Source: Methylotetracoccus oryzae (GTDB lineage Bacteria > Pseudomonadota > Gammaproteobacteria > Methylococcales > Methylococcaceae). Taken from it: a DNA stretch of 64,000 bases. Within the stretch, counting starts at the first letter, position 1, and each line of letters starts with the position of its first letter. Below are positions 41,626-50,586 of the stretch, in pieces. A program made the position numbers and the translations under genes. The notes under the pieces are model-generated. The model did no database searches and was not told where the DNA came from. It was given only the letters and a program-made list of their open reading frames with translations. The DNA is taken from positions 85,622 to 149,621 of the forward strand of contig NZ_SRSH01000013.1 in assembly GCF_006175985.1 (NCBI RefSeq), read 5' to 3'.

Positions 41626-42345
41626 TTGAATCCCCTGCTCAAAGTCTTGGCCGCAATGGCTTTCTTTCTCGGCGGCTCGATTCCGTCGCACGCAGTCGGC
41701 CCGGCCGCAACGAGCGATACCGTGCAAAGCCTCTGGAACGAGTGGGGCGAAATTTTCTACGTCGTTCCGGAGAAGCAGCGGGCGACCCGTTTCGAAGCTT
41801 TCCTGCCGCGAGTGAAGGCGTTGGTTGCCCAGCATCCCGGTCAAGCCGATCCGCTGATCCTCGAAGCCATCGTACTCTGCACCTATGCGGCCTCGGACGT
41901 CGGCCTCGGCGCACTGAGCAAGGTCAGTCAGGCGCGCGATCTGCTGGTGAAATCGATCGACATCGATCCCAAAGCCAGGAGCGGCGCGGCCTACATTACG
42001 CTCGGCAACCTCTACTATCGCCTTCCGGGCTGGCCTATCTCATTCGGCGACGAGGATCAGGGGCGGCACTACTTCGAGGCTGCGCTGAAACTGAGCCCGG
42101 ATGGCATCGACTCGAACTTTTTCTACGGCGACTATCTGCTGGACCGCGGCGAGTACGAGAAGGCGCTGGCCTACCTGGAAAAGGCGGACCGCGCCCCGAT
42201 TCGCGACGAGAATCGGCTGTCCGACCTGAACGTGAAGAAGGAGATCGCCAAAGCCTTGGCAGCCGCGCGTGAGCGACGGAACGACAAAGGCAGCTTTTTC
42301 AGCCGCATCGTCGCATCCGTGTTCGGATCCGCCGAAAAACAGTAG
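41626..42345 (+). CDS. Secreted TPR-repeat protein
   Basis: 239 residues with a signal peptide (LLKVLAAMAFFLGGSIPSHA). The mature part contains tetratricopeptide-like repeats: YITLGNLYYRLPGWPISFGDEDQGRHYFEAALKLSPDG and FFYGDYLLDRGEYEKALAYLEKA. It begins with TTG at 41626, supported by AAGAAGGA seven bases upstream. It ends 127 bases before the CYP51 gene in the same direction, so it may share a transcript with the sterol genes. The role is unknown. Confidence 0.75.
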   Translation: MNPLLKVLAAMAFFLGGSIPSHAVGPAATSDTVQSLWNEWGEIFYVVPEKQRATRFEAFLPRVKALVAQHPGQADPLILEAIVLCTYAASDVGLGALSKVSQARDLLVKSIDIDPKARSGAAYITLGNLYYRLPGWPISFGDEDQGRHYFEAALKLSPDGIDSNFFYGDYLLDRGEYEKALAYLEKADRAPIRDENRLSDLNVKKEIAKALAAARERRNDKGSFFSRIVASVFGSAEKQ

Positions 42346-42472
42346 CGGCACCCGGGTCATCTCTCACACCAAACATCCGTTACGCACCGCGACGCGTCGC
42401 AGCACAGCAATCCGGCCATCCGTGGCCGGCGCCCTACGCCCGGTTCGTCACGCATCGCTCACAGGAAAACCC

Positions 42473-44092
42473 ATGGCTCAAAACGCATTGAAGCCCCCAC
42501 CGAGGCTGGGCGGCGCTCTTCCCCTGATCGGACACATCCACCAGTTCGGCAAGAATCCGCACGCGTTCATGATGGACCTGCGGGCCAAGCTCGGCGATGT
42601 AGCCGAGTTCAAGATGTTTCATCAGGACATGGTCTTGCTGACCGGGCGGGATGCCAGCGAGGCGTTCTACCGCGCACCGGACGAAGTGCTGGACCAGGGG
42701 CCGGCCTATAAAATCATGACGCCGATCTTCGGCAAGGGCGTCGTGTTCGATGCGCCGATCGCACGCAAGAACCAGCAGTTACAGATGCTGATGCCGGCGC
42801 TCCGCGACAAGCCGATGCGGACCTACTCCGACGTGATCGTCGATGAAGTCGAGGGACTCTTGAAGACCTGGGGGGAAGCGGGCCAGACCGATCTGCTCGA
42901 GTTCACCAAGGAACTGACAATTTACACCTCCAGCCACTGCCTGCTCGGCTCCGAGTTCCGCCACGAACTGAATGCGGAGTTTGCGGAGATCTACCACGAT
43001 CTCGAGCACGGGATCCAGCCGATCGCCTACGTTTTCCCGAACCTGCCGATGCCGGTGTTCCGACGGCGCGACAAGGCACGCGCGCGACTTCAGAAACTGG
43101 TCACGGACATCATGGAGAAACGGGCGCGCAAGGGCATCGAGAGCACGAACGTGTTCCAGACGCTGATCGATGCGCGCTACGAGGACGGCACGCCGCTAAG
43201 CCCACACGAGATCACGGGCATGCTGGTGGCAGCCATCTTCGCGGGGCATCACACGAGTTCCGGAACCACCGCCTGGATCTTGATCGAGTTGCTGCGCCAC
43301 CCGGAGGAGATGAAGAAGGTCGTTGCCGAGATCGACGCGCTTTTCGGCCCGGACGGCCCGGTAACCTTCGAGTCGCTACGGCAGGTACCGCGGCTCGAAA
43401 ACGTCATCAAGGAAGTGCTGCGACTGCATCCGCCGCTGATCATCCTGATGCGCAAGGTGATGAAGGATTTCCAGGTCAAGGATTACCTGATCCCGGCCGG
43501 TAAATTCGTCTGCGCCGCGCCATCCGTGACGCATCGTATCGCCGAGCTGTTCCCGAACCCCGAAGTCTTCGATCCCGACCGCTATCTGCCGGATCGGGCC
43601 GAGGACAAAGACCTGTTCGCGTGGCAGGCTTTCGGTGGCGGGCGCCACAAGTGTTCGGGTAACGCCTTCGCCCTGTTCCAGATCAAGGCGATCTTCTGCG
43701 TGCTGCTGCGCCGTTACGAATTCGAGCTCGCCAACCCGCCCGAAGCGTATCGGGACGACTATACGAAAATGGTCGTGGAGCCAGGCTCGCCCTGCCCGAT
43801 CCGCTACCGTCGCCGCGAGATGACCCGGAGTGCGACCCGGACCCCGAATCTCACGGCCGCAGCGGAATCGACGAAAAGGCAGGGCTTCCGGATCGCCGTC
43901 GACATGGACCTATGCAAGGGCCACGGCAACTGCATGGCCGAGGCACCGGAGGTCTTCCACATGGACGACAGCGGCAAACTGACCGTGCTGCAGACCCATT
44001 GCGAGCTCGAACTGCTCGAAAAAGCGCGGGCAGCGGCGAAGTATTGCCCGACGCAGGCCATCCACATCGCGCTGGATGACGAGGTGCCGTAA
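42473..44092 (+). CDS. cyp51: Sterol 14-alpha-demethylase CYP51 fused to a 3Fe-4S-type ferredoxin
   Basis: 539 residues. Residues 1-450 are a cytochrome P450 very close to bacterial CYP51: B-C region DQGPAYKIMTPIFGKGVVFD, I helix AGHHTSSGT (257-265), ExxR (314-317) and heme loop FGGGRHKC with Cys394. After a linker (about 451-470), residues 471-539 form a ferredoxin with C-x2-H-x2-C-xn-CP (Cys481, His484, Cys487, Cys525), i.e. three cysteines as for a 3Fe-4S cluster. The same fusion is known from Methylococcus capsulatus. It removes the 14-alpha methyl of lanosterol-type sterols. The ATG at 42473 follows an AGGAAA site; upstream codons are non-conserved. The stop overlaps the next start (TAATG). 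Confidence 0.95.
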   Translation: MAQNALKPPPRLGGALPLIGHIHQFGKNPHAFMMDLRAKLGDVAEFKMFHQDMVLLTGRDASEAFYRAPDEVLDQGPAYKIMTPIFGKGVVFDAPIARKNQQLQMLMPALRDKPMRTYSDVIVDEVEGLLKTWGEAGQTDLLEFTKELTIYTSSHCLLGSEFRHELNAEFAEIYHDLEHGIQPIAYVFPNLPMPVFRRRDKARARLQKLVTDIMEKRARKGIESTNVFQTLIDARYEDGTPLSPHEITGMLVAAIFAGHHTSSGTTAWILIELLRHPEEMKKVVAEIDALFGPDGPVTFESLRQVPRLENVIKEVLRLHPPLIILMRKVMKDFQVKDYLIPAGKFVCAAPSVTHRIAELFPNPEVFDPDRYLPDRAEDKDLFAWQAFGGGRHKCSGNAFALFQIKAIFCVLLRRYEFELANPPEAYRDDYTKMVVEPGSPCPIRYRRREMTRSATRTPNLTAAAESTKRQGFRIAVDMDLCKGHGNCMAEAPEVFHMDDSGKLTVLQTHCELELLEKARAAAKYCPTQAIHIALDDEVP

Positions 44093-45711
44093 TGGCGACG
44101 CACGAGCAACAACACCCGCCTGCCATCGAGAGCCCGAATCCCGGGCTTTTCGAGCATATCCTGACGCACTATCGAGGCCTCTTCGCGGTCCTCGTGCTGT
44201 TGCCGGTTTCGCTCGTCTACGGCGCCTATGCGGCGCTCCGCAACCGTATCGTGTTCCAGCTGCGCAGCGCGCCGACGCAGCACGCAGCGAAGGTGCAGAA
44301 TGTGGTCCGCCAGATCGAGGCATGGAAGGCGGACGGCGCCAAGCAACGCCTGTGCACCGCGCGCTCAGGCTGGGAGACGATGAGCGAACTGGTCCCCAGC
44401 TACAAGCTGACCCACCGCAAGATCGATGTCGGTCTCTATGACATCCTCGAGATAGATGGGCAGAATCGCACGGTCAGGGTCGAGCCGCTGGTCACGATGG
44501 GACAACTGACACGCACGCTGTTGCCGCTGGGCTGGACCCTGCCGGTCGTACCGGAACTGGACGACCTGACGGTCGGCGGCTTGATCATGGGCTTCGGCGT
44601 CGAGAGCAGCAGCCACAAGTACGGTCTGTTCCAGTCCATCTGCATCGCTTACGAGATCGTTACGGCCGATGGGCAGATCCTGCATTGCAGTGCCGTCGAG
44701 AACGCCGAGCTATTCCATGCCATTCCGTGGAGCCACGGCACGCTCGGCTTTCTGGTTTCGGCAACGCTGAAATTGATTCCGGCGCGCCGTTACGTCCGGT
44801 TGCACTACCAGCCGGTACGTGGCCTGGACGAACTCGTCGCCGCCTTTGAAGAAGCAAGCCGCGCCCCCGAGGCTCACGACTTCGTCGAAGGACTCGTTTA
44901 CGATCGGGACTCCGCCGTGATCATGCGCGGCACGCTCACCGACGAGATCGCGCCCGACGGGCGGGTCAACGCGATCGGGCGCTGGTACCAGCCCTGGTTC
45001 TACCGCCACGTTCAGCGCTTTTTGGCGCGGGATACCGAAGGCGTCGAGTACGTGCCGCTGCGGCAGTATTACCACCGCCATACGCGCAGCTATTTCTGGA
45101 CCATGGAGGAGATCATCCCGTTTGGCGACCACCCGGTATTCCGGTGGCTGCTGGGCTGGACGCTGCCACCGCGGGTATCGCTACTGAAATATACCGAGAC
45201 CGAGACGACCCGGCGTCTGCGCGAGCGGCTGCACGTGATACAGGATCTGCTGATGCCGATGGCGACGCTGAAGGCATCCATCGAGTATCTCGACGAGCAT
45301 TATGGGATTTACCCGCTTTGGTTGTCGCCAATGGCCATTTACGCCGACGCCCGGCACACCGGGTTCGTCCAGCCCTGTCCGCGCGGCGACGGTTCCCATG
45401 ACGAACTCTATGTCGATGTCGGAGTGTACGGCAGCAGCTATCGGCCAGGTTTCGACAACCGGAGAGCGCTACCGCAGCTGGAAAGCTTCGTGATCGACCA
45501 GCATGGGTATCAGGCGCTGTACGCGACAACGATGTTATCCCGCGATGCCTTCCGCCGCATGTTCGATCACACCGCTTACGACCGATTGCGGGCGCAGTTG
45601 CCGCTGTGCACGCAAGCCTTTGACGAGGTCTACGACAAGGTGTCAACCAAGGGCCGCGTATCTCCGGTGGAGATGCGCAAGATCGAAAAGCACGCCAAAG
45701 GGCCTAGCTGA
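44092..45711 (+). CDS. DHCR24-like delta-24 sterol reductase (FAD oxidoreductase)
   Basis: 539 residues. A membrane helix near the N terminus (LFAVLVLLPVSLVYGAYAAL) is followed by a PCMH-type FAD-binding domain (VEPLVTMGQLTRTLLPLGW, DDLTVGGLIMGFGVESSSHKYGLF). The C-terminal half follows human DHCR24 closely: IPFGDHPVFRWLLGW, PPRVSLLKYTETET, IYPLWLSPM, ELYVDVGVYG and MLSRDAFRRMFD. DHCR24 saturates the C24 side-chain double bond of sterols. The gene is translationally coupled to the CYP51 gene by a one-base overlap, which supports a role in sterol synthesis. Confidence 0.88.
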   Translation: MATHEQQHPPAIESPNPGLFEHILTHYRGLFAVLVLLPVSLVYGAYAALRNRIVFQLRSAPTQHAAKVQNVVRQIEAWKADGAKQRLCTARSGWETMSELVPSYKLTHRKIDVGLYDILEIDGQNRTVRVEPLVTMGQLTRTLLPLGWTLPVVPELDDLTVGGLIMGFGVESSSHKYGLFQSICIAYEIVTADGQILHCSAVENAELFHAIPWSHGTLGFLVSATLKLIPARRYVRLHYQPVRGLDELVAAFEEASRAPEAHDFVEGLVYDRDSAVIMRGTLTDEIAPDGRVNAIGRWYQPWFYRHVQRFLARDTEGVEYVPLRQYYHRHTRSYFWTMEEIIPFGDHPVFRWLLGWTLPPRVSLLKYTETETTRRLRERLHVIQDLLMPMATLKASIEYLDEHYGIYPLWLSPMAIYADARHTGFVQPCPRGDGSHDELYVDVGVYGSSYRPGFDNRRALPQLESFVIDQHGYQALYATTMLSRDAFRRMFDHTAYDRLRAQLPLCTQAFDEVYDKVSTKGRVSPVEMRKIEKHAKGPS

Positions 45712-45774
45712 GCCACCGCACGATCGCGCGGACTGCTTGTCCCCTGAATTAACTGCCAGACCCGGAACGCTCAT

Positions 45775-46377
45775 ATGCCTGCCTATCCCCGCCGAGAACT
45801 CGAAGCCATGGTCGAACGCTGGCTGTCAGCCAACCGCCAGTCGGAAAAGGAGGGCGACTGGATCAAGAACCTCGGTGCGATGTACACCGAGGACGCCGAG
45901 TATCGCTGGAACATGGGACCCAATCAGGAATTCGTCGCGCGGGGTCGCCGGCAGATCGAGGAGTGGGCTCTGGGCGTGCACATGAAGGGCTTCGAGGAGT
46001 GGCAATACCCCTACGACAGGATCCTGATCGACGAACAGCAGGGCGAAGTCGTCGGCTTTTGGCGCCAGGTCGCCCCGGTCAAGCGCCCTGATGGCACTCC
46101 GTATCAGGTGGCCGGTCTGGGTGGCTCCTGGTTCCGCTACGGCGGCAACTACCAGTGGAACTGGCAGAGCGACTTCTTCGACCTGGGCAACGTCAAGGCA
46201 CTGTTCATGGAACTCGCAGCCGATGGGCAGCTGGATCCGTCGGTCAAGGACCGGATCAAGCGTCTGGCTCGCGGCGAGCAACTGGCCGGGGTACAACCCA
46301 TCGGCCACGCACCCGGCCTCGGTCGGCGCCTGAAGGGGCTGCTGGCGATGGCCCGCATCGTTGCACTGGGGTCCTGA
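45775..46377 (+). CDS. NTF2-fold/SnoaL-like protein in the sterol locus
   Basis: 200 residues. The first 130 form a cone-shaped NTF2-like domain (VERWLSANRQ, LGAMYTEDAEYRWNMGP, GRRQIEEWALG, WFRYGGNYQWNWQSDFFD). The last 70 are a helical, positively charged extension. Relatives include ketosteroid isomerases and non-enzymatic binding proteins. It sits 63 bases after the DHCR24-like gene, in the same direction. It could move a sterol double bond (C8/C7 or C14) or carry sterols, but no catalytic residue can be assigned here. A KSI-like gene also lies near the CYP51-ferredoxin genes in Mycobacterium tuberculosis. Confidence 0.75.
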   Translation: MPAYPRRELEAMVERWLSANRQSEKEGDWIKNLGAMYTEDAEYRWNMGPNQEFVARGRRQIEEWALGVHMKGFEEWQYPYDRILIDEQQGEVVGFWRQVAPVKRPDGTPYQVAGLGGSWFRYGGNYQWNWQSDFFDLGNVKALFMELAADGQLDPSVKDRIKRLARGEQLAGVQPIGHAPGLGRRLKGLLAMARIVALGS

Positions 46378-46650
46378 GCGCATCGTCAGCTTCGCGGCCA
46401 CCGCGATCCGTACCGGCGGCATAGTGCCGGCGGCCAAGGGGTTCGATTCGCCGGAAACGTCCGGCTGTGGACATTGGCGCAACATGTGTCGAATTGCACA
46501 TATCACACCCAGCAACCGTGTGGTAGTATTGGAACTGTTTGTGTTGAATTTGTTACGATTTTGCCTGCGTCGCCCGGCTTGTCGCCGTCCGGCGGAAGAT
46601 GGTCGCTAGCCCGCATTGACCGGTGGCATCTGATCTTGTGAGACCCTGGA
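46378..46650. promoter_or_regulatory. AT-richer gap within the sterol locus, probable internal promoter
   Basis: The 273-base gap before the cyclase gene has an AT-rich part at about 46490-46560 (TTGCAC, TAGTAT, TTGGAA and TACGAT boxes) unlike its GC-rich surroundings. A promoter for the osc-sqe pair is likely here, so the locus may form two transcripts. No exact start can be picked. Confidence 0.4.
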
Positions 46651-48702
46651 TTGAATATCGCCATTGACTCCCTCCCCAACGCGAGTGCAGCGACCGAGCG
46701 CGGCTTGACGCGCCTGCTGCAAATCCAGAAGCCAGACGGCGACTGGGAGGGCGAGATGGTTTGGTGCACGATGATCCTGGCCCAGGCGATCATCGTCCGC
46801 AGCGTCGTGGGTAGACCCTATCCGGACGAGGACCGGCCGGCGATCATCAGGTACTTCCAGCGTTATCAACATGATGACGGCTCTTGGGGCATGCACCCCG
46901 AGTCGCCGGGCTATGTCTTTTTCACGACGCTGGCATATGTGGCGCTCCGCCTGCTCGGTTTGCCACCGGACACGCACATGCTGGTCGGCGCGCGCCGCTG
47001 GCTCGCCTCCCAGCCCGACGGCGTGAAAGGCATCCCGACGTGGGGCAAGTTCTGGCTGGCCATGCTGGGGCTGTACGAATACCGCGGCCTCAACTCGATT
47101 CCGCCCGAACTGTTCCTGCTGCCGGAGTGGCTACCGTTTCACCCTCGCCGCTATTACTGCCACACGCGCCAGATCTACCTGGGCATCGCCTACCTGTTCG
47201 GCGTGCGTTTCGTCGCGACGTTGCCCGACGGGATGCGAGACGCGTTGCGCGAGGAACTGTACGACCGGCCCTACGACCAGATCGACTTCGATGCGCTGCG
47301 CCATACACTCGCCGCCAGCGACGTCTATGTCCCGATCAGCCCCGTGCTGCGAAAAATCTACGACGTGCTGGCCTGGTATGAACGGCGGCCGATCGCGGCC
47401 TGGCGCCGTCGCGGCCTCGACGTCTGCTTCGATCGGATCCTGTACGAACAACGCAGCAGCCGCTATCAGGGCATTTCTCCGGTCAATGGCCTGCTCGACT
47501 GTCTGGCAATCTTTGCGCACGACCCGCACCATCCTGATCTGCTGCCGAGCCTCGAAGGTGCCGAGGCCTGGCGTTGGCAGGATCGCGAGGAAGGCATCCG
47601 CTATGTCGGCGCACGCTCAAACACCTGGGACACGGCGTTCGTGGTTCAGGCCCTGACTGAGGCGCCGGTGACGACGCCGGGCCTGGCCAGGGCACTTAGC
47701 AAGGCTCACGCGTTCCTCGATAGAGCACAGATGACGGAGGAGCTGGACGGGTATCGGGAAGGCTGGCGCGATCTATCGCTCGGTGGGTGGTGCTTCTCCG
47801 ACGGCGAACACCGTTGGCCGGTCAGCGACTGCACGGCCGAGGCGCTGAGCGCGTTGCTGACGCTTTACGACCATCCGGCCTACGACGCGATTCCGCGGCT
47901 CGATGAGAAGCGTCTCCTGCAGGCAGTGCAGTTCATCCTGTCGCGGCAGAATGCCGACGGCGGGTTCGGCACGTACGAGAGACGCCGCGCCGGACGCCTG
48001 CTCGAAATGATCAACCCGTCCGAGATGTTCGGCCAGTGCATGACCGAGCTGTCTTACATCGAGTGCACCGCGTCATCGCTGGCCGCCCTGTCACACTATC
48101 GCCGATCCCATGCAGACCTGCCGAACGGCGCGATCGACCGCGCCATCGACAGGGCCATCATTCTGCTGCGGAGCTGCCAGCACCCCGATGGATCCTACCC
48201 CGGGTTCTGGGGCATCAATTACACCTATGCCATCTTCCATGTGGTGAAAGGTCTGCGCACCGCGGGAGTACCGGTCGCAGATCCGGCATTGCAGCGCTGC
48301 GGGCGCTGGCTCAGGGAGAAGCAGCGCGATGACGGCGGCTGGGGCGAGCACTACACGAGTTGCCTGGAAGACCGATACGTCGAGCACGCGCGAAGTCAGG
48401 TGGTCATGACGGCCTGGGCGCTGCTGGCCTTGCTGGAGTGCGCCACGCCCGATGATCCCGCGATCCGACGCGGCGTCGAGTGGCTCAGAAACCAGCAACA
48501 ACCTGACGGCGACTGGCCACGGCAGGCCGTCAACGGCGTCTTCTTCGGCGCTGCCATGCTCGATTACCGCCTTTATCACACCTATTTCCCGGCGTGGGCC
48601 CTTGCGCGCCATGACCGGCTCAGCGCTGCCGCGCTGCCTCCGGAGCGCCTTGCCCCCCAAAAAAGAACTCAAAAGCATGTTCAAGAGGTTGCCTATGAAT
48701 GA
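46651..48702 (+). CDS. osc: Oxidosqualene cyclase (lanosterol/cycloartenol synthase family)
   Basis: 683 residues, an alpha/alpha double barrel with QW repeats (e.g. QKPDGDWEGE, QQPDGDWP). The catalytic acid motif is VSDCTAE (Asp393), the oxidosqualene cyclase form, not the DxDDTA of squalene-hopene cyclases. FHPRRYYCHTRQIYL and NPSEMFGQCMTELSYIECTASS also match eukaryotic and bacterial OSCs. Residues that steer product in plants and humans are His387 (as in cycloartenol synthase), Val391 (as in lanosterol synthase) and Gly320 (neither), so the product could be lanosterol, cycloartenol, parkeol or another triterpenol. The start is a TTG at 46651, weakly supported; upstream there is no other in-frame candidate near. 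Confidence 0.93.
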   Translation: MNIAIDSLPNASAATERGLTRLLQIQKPDGDWEGEMVWCTMILAQAIIVRSVVGRPYPDEDRPAIIRYFQRYQHDDGSWGMHPESPGYVFFTTLAYVALRLLGLPPDTHMLVGARRWLASQPDGVKGIPTWGKFWLAMLGLYEYRGLNSIPPELFLLPEWLPFHPRRYYCHTRQIYLGIAYLFGVRFVATLPDGMRDALREELYDRPYDQIDFDALRHTLAASDVYVPISPVLRKIYDVLAWYERRPIAAWRRRGLDVCFDRILYEQRSSRYQGISPVNGLLDCLAIFAHDPHHPDLLPSLEGAEAWRWQDREEGIRYVGARSNTWDTAFVVQALTEAPVTTPGLARALSKAHAFLDRAQMTEELDGYREGWRDLSLGGWCFSDGEHRWPVSDCTAEALSALLTLYDHPAYDAIPRLDEKRLLQAVQFILSRQNADGGFGTYERRRAGRLLEMINPSEMFGQCMTELSYIECTASSLAALSHYRRSHADLPNGAIDRAIDRAIILLRSCQHPDGSYPGFWGINYTYAIFHVVKGLRTAGVPVADPALQRCGRWLREKQRDDGGWGEHYTSCLEDRYVEHARSQVVMTAWALLALLECATPDDPAIRRGVEWLRNQQQPDGDWPRQAVNGVFFGAAMLDYRLYHTYFPAWALARHDRLSAAALPPERLAPQKRTQKHVQEVAYE

Positions 48703-50053
48703 TCTGGCCGACGTCGACGTACTCATCGCCGGGGGGGGCGTGGCGGGTTCCGCGGCTGCGGCAGCCTTGGCCCAACTCGGACTGACGATTCAGATCATCG
48801 AGCCCGGCCCGGCCCATGGTCGGCGGCTGGCGGGCGAATTGATCCATCCGCCGGGCGTCGACGGACTCGGTGAGTTGGGACTGCTCGACGTCATTCGCGA
48901 GGAAGGCGTCCCGGTGGATGGTTTCGCCATTTTTCGGGAGTCGCAGCGTGGCGCGCCGGACGCGGAGGTCCTGCCATACAGCGATCGGTCGGATGCGAAG
49001 GTATCGGGACTGGTGGTCGAGCACCGTTTCCTCAAGGAACGACTGCTCGAAAAGGTCGGCACCCTGCCCGGCGTATCGATTCGGACCAATGCCCGGGTCA
49101 CCGCGATGGAGACCCAGAACGGGGACACCTTTACGGCCGTCGTCCGCGAAGACACGGGCGATACCCGAGTGCGCGCCAAACTCCTGATCGCAGCGGACGG
49201 ACCCCTGTCCCAGGTCCGCAAGCTGATTGGCATGTCCCACGCGACGCAGCGCTATTCCGCGATGATGGGACTGGAAGTCAACGACGAGAATTTGCCACAC
49301 ACGGGCTTTGGCAATATTTTCCTGAGCCCGGCGGGTGTCTCCTATGCCTATGCGATCGGCCGCGGGCGGGCTCGCGTAATGTTCGAGATCCTGCGCGATG
49401 CCGATGCGAAGGAGTCGATCCGAACCCAGTTGAAAAATTTTCCCGAGGATTTCCGACGCGACATCGAGGCGGTGCTGGCGGCCGGCAAACCCCTCGCCGC
49501 GCCGAATTTCTGCATCGTTCCCGAAGCCAGCACGCGCGGCAATGTGGCCCTGATCGGCGATGCGCGCGGCTGCTGCCATCCACTGACTGCATCCGGCATC
49601 ACCGCAGCCGTCAAGGATGCGCTGATCCTGCGCGATGCACTGCGTGAGACCGGCATGGACATTCCGGCCGCCCTGAAGCGCTATGCGCGACTCGGCAATC
49701 GCTTGCAGCTTACGCGGCGCACACTGGCCGAGGAATTGCGCGAAGCCTTCCTGGCTCAGACACCGGAAGCCCAGTTGCTCAGCGAATGCATCTTTTCCTA
49801 CTGGCGATCCAGCCCTACGGGCCGGCGCAGGTCAATGGCGCTCTTGTCAACGCTCGACAGCAGCGTTCTGTCGCTGGCCACACAGTATCTGACGGTCGTG
49901 CTGCATGCGATCCGGTTGATCCCGCAATGGCGCAGACAGCGTTCCATCGCGGACTGGAATCGCGGCGTATTCCGATTGCTGGCCAAGAGTTTGGGCTTTC
50001 AGCGCACGGTTATCGGACAGTGGATCCGCGAGCGCTACGCGTTTCCCGAGTAG
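48695..50053 (+). CDS. sqe: Squalene epoxidase (squalene monooxygenase)
   Basis: 452 residues, a flavin monooxygenase that makes 2,3-oxidosqualene for the cyclase. N-terminal FAD motif IAGGGVAGSAAAAALAQLG; second FAD motif GDARGCCHPLTASGITAAVKDA, with the HPLT block typical of squalene epoxidases and absent from most related hydroxylases. The C-terminal hydrophobic region (SVLSLATQYLTVVLHAIRLIP) likely binds the membrane. The ATG at 48695 overlaps the cyclase stop and has AGAGG upstream; an ATG at 48677 is a second choice. The overlap shows translational coupling with osc. Confidence 0.92.
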   Translation: MNDLADVDVLIAGGGVAGSAAAAALAQLGLTIQIIEPGPAHGRRLAGELIHPPGVDGLGELGLLDVIREEGVPVDGFAIFRESQRGAPDAEVLPYSDRSDAKVSGLVVEHRFLKERLLEKVGTLPGVSIRTNARVTAMETQNGDTFTAVVREDTGDTRVRAKLLIAADGPLSQVRKLIGMSHATQRYSAMMGLEVNDENLPHTGFGNIFLSPAGVSYAYAIGRGRARVMFEILRDADAKESIRTQLKNFPEDFRRDIEAVLAAGKPLAAPNFCIVPEASTRGNVALIGDARGCCHPLTASGITAAVKDALILRDALRETGMDIPAALKRYARLGNRLQLTRRTLAEELREAFLAQTPEAQLLSECIFSYWRSSPTGRRRSMALLSTLDSSVLSLATQYLTVVLHAIRLIPQWRRQRSIADWNRGVFRLLAKSLGFQRTVIGQWIRERYAFPE

Positions 50054-50586
50054 CCCGAAACTCTCGTCGAAAGCCGGGTCGCTGCTGAGGTCTTGAGCGC
50101 GATTCGGCAACCCGTCGCGGTCGCCCGCATAGCGGGCGGAACCGACGCAATGCAAGGCACCTCGCCGAAAAAACGGAACCAAGACTGCGCCGTCCGGTAC
50201 ACCGCTCCCGATCGTCCATCACAGCTCTAGATGAACCCTGCAAGACACACCGTGTCGTGCCAGACTGACGCGTTTTGACAGCGTTTCCGCAAACCCTGCC
50301 GGCACATTGCCGTGACGAGTTTCACGGCTGCGTCGATGTTTCAGTCACGCATCACTTGAGACATCGCTGAATCACAAAGGCCAACGGCGCGGGACCGAGC
50401 TCATCACCACGACCGCCGGTCCGCGCCGCCAAACCAGGACCCAAGGCGTTGGCATCAGGCCCTCGCCAGGGGCTGAGACACCAGTTCCGGGCCGCCTTGG
50501 GCCTGATCAGCGACGGCCCTTGTCCCGCCCCCCCGCTGCTGTCCCGCGGTTCTTCCCCTGATGACCCTGATCCTGGTATGTTGTTT
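50054..50586. other. Intergenic region downstream of the sterol locus
   Basis: No gene was recognised in this 533-base stretch, and no clear terminator. It separates the sterol genes from the sulfur/respiratory block. Confidence 0.45.

Noticed and set aside
46651..48702. Squalene-hopene cyclase as the identity of the cyclase
   Set aside because: The acid motif is VSDCTAE rather than DxDDTA, and a squalene epoxidase gene is coupled to it.
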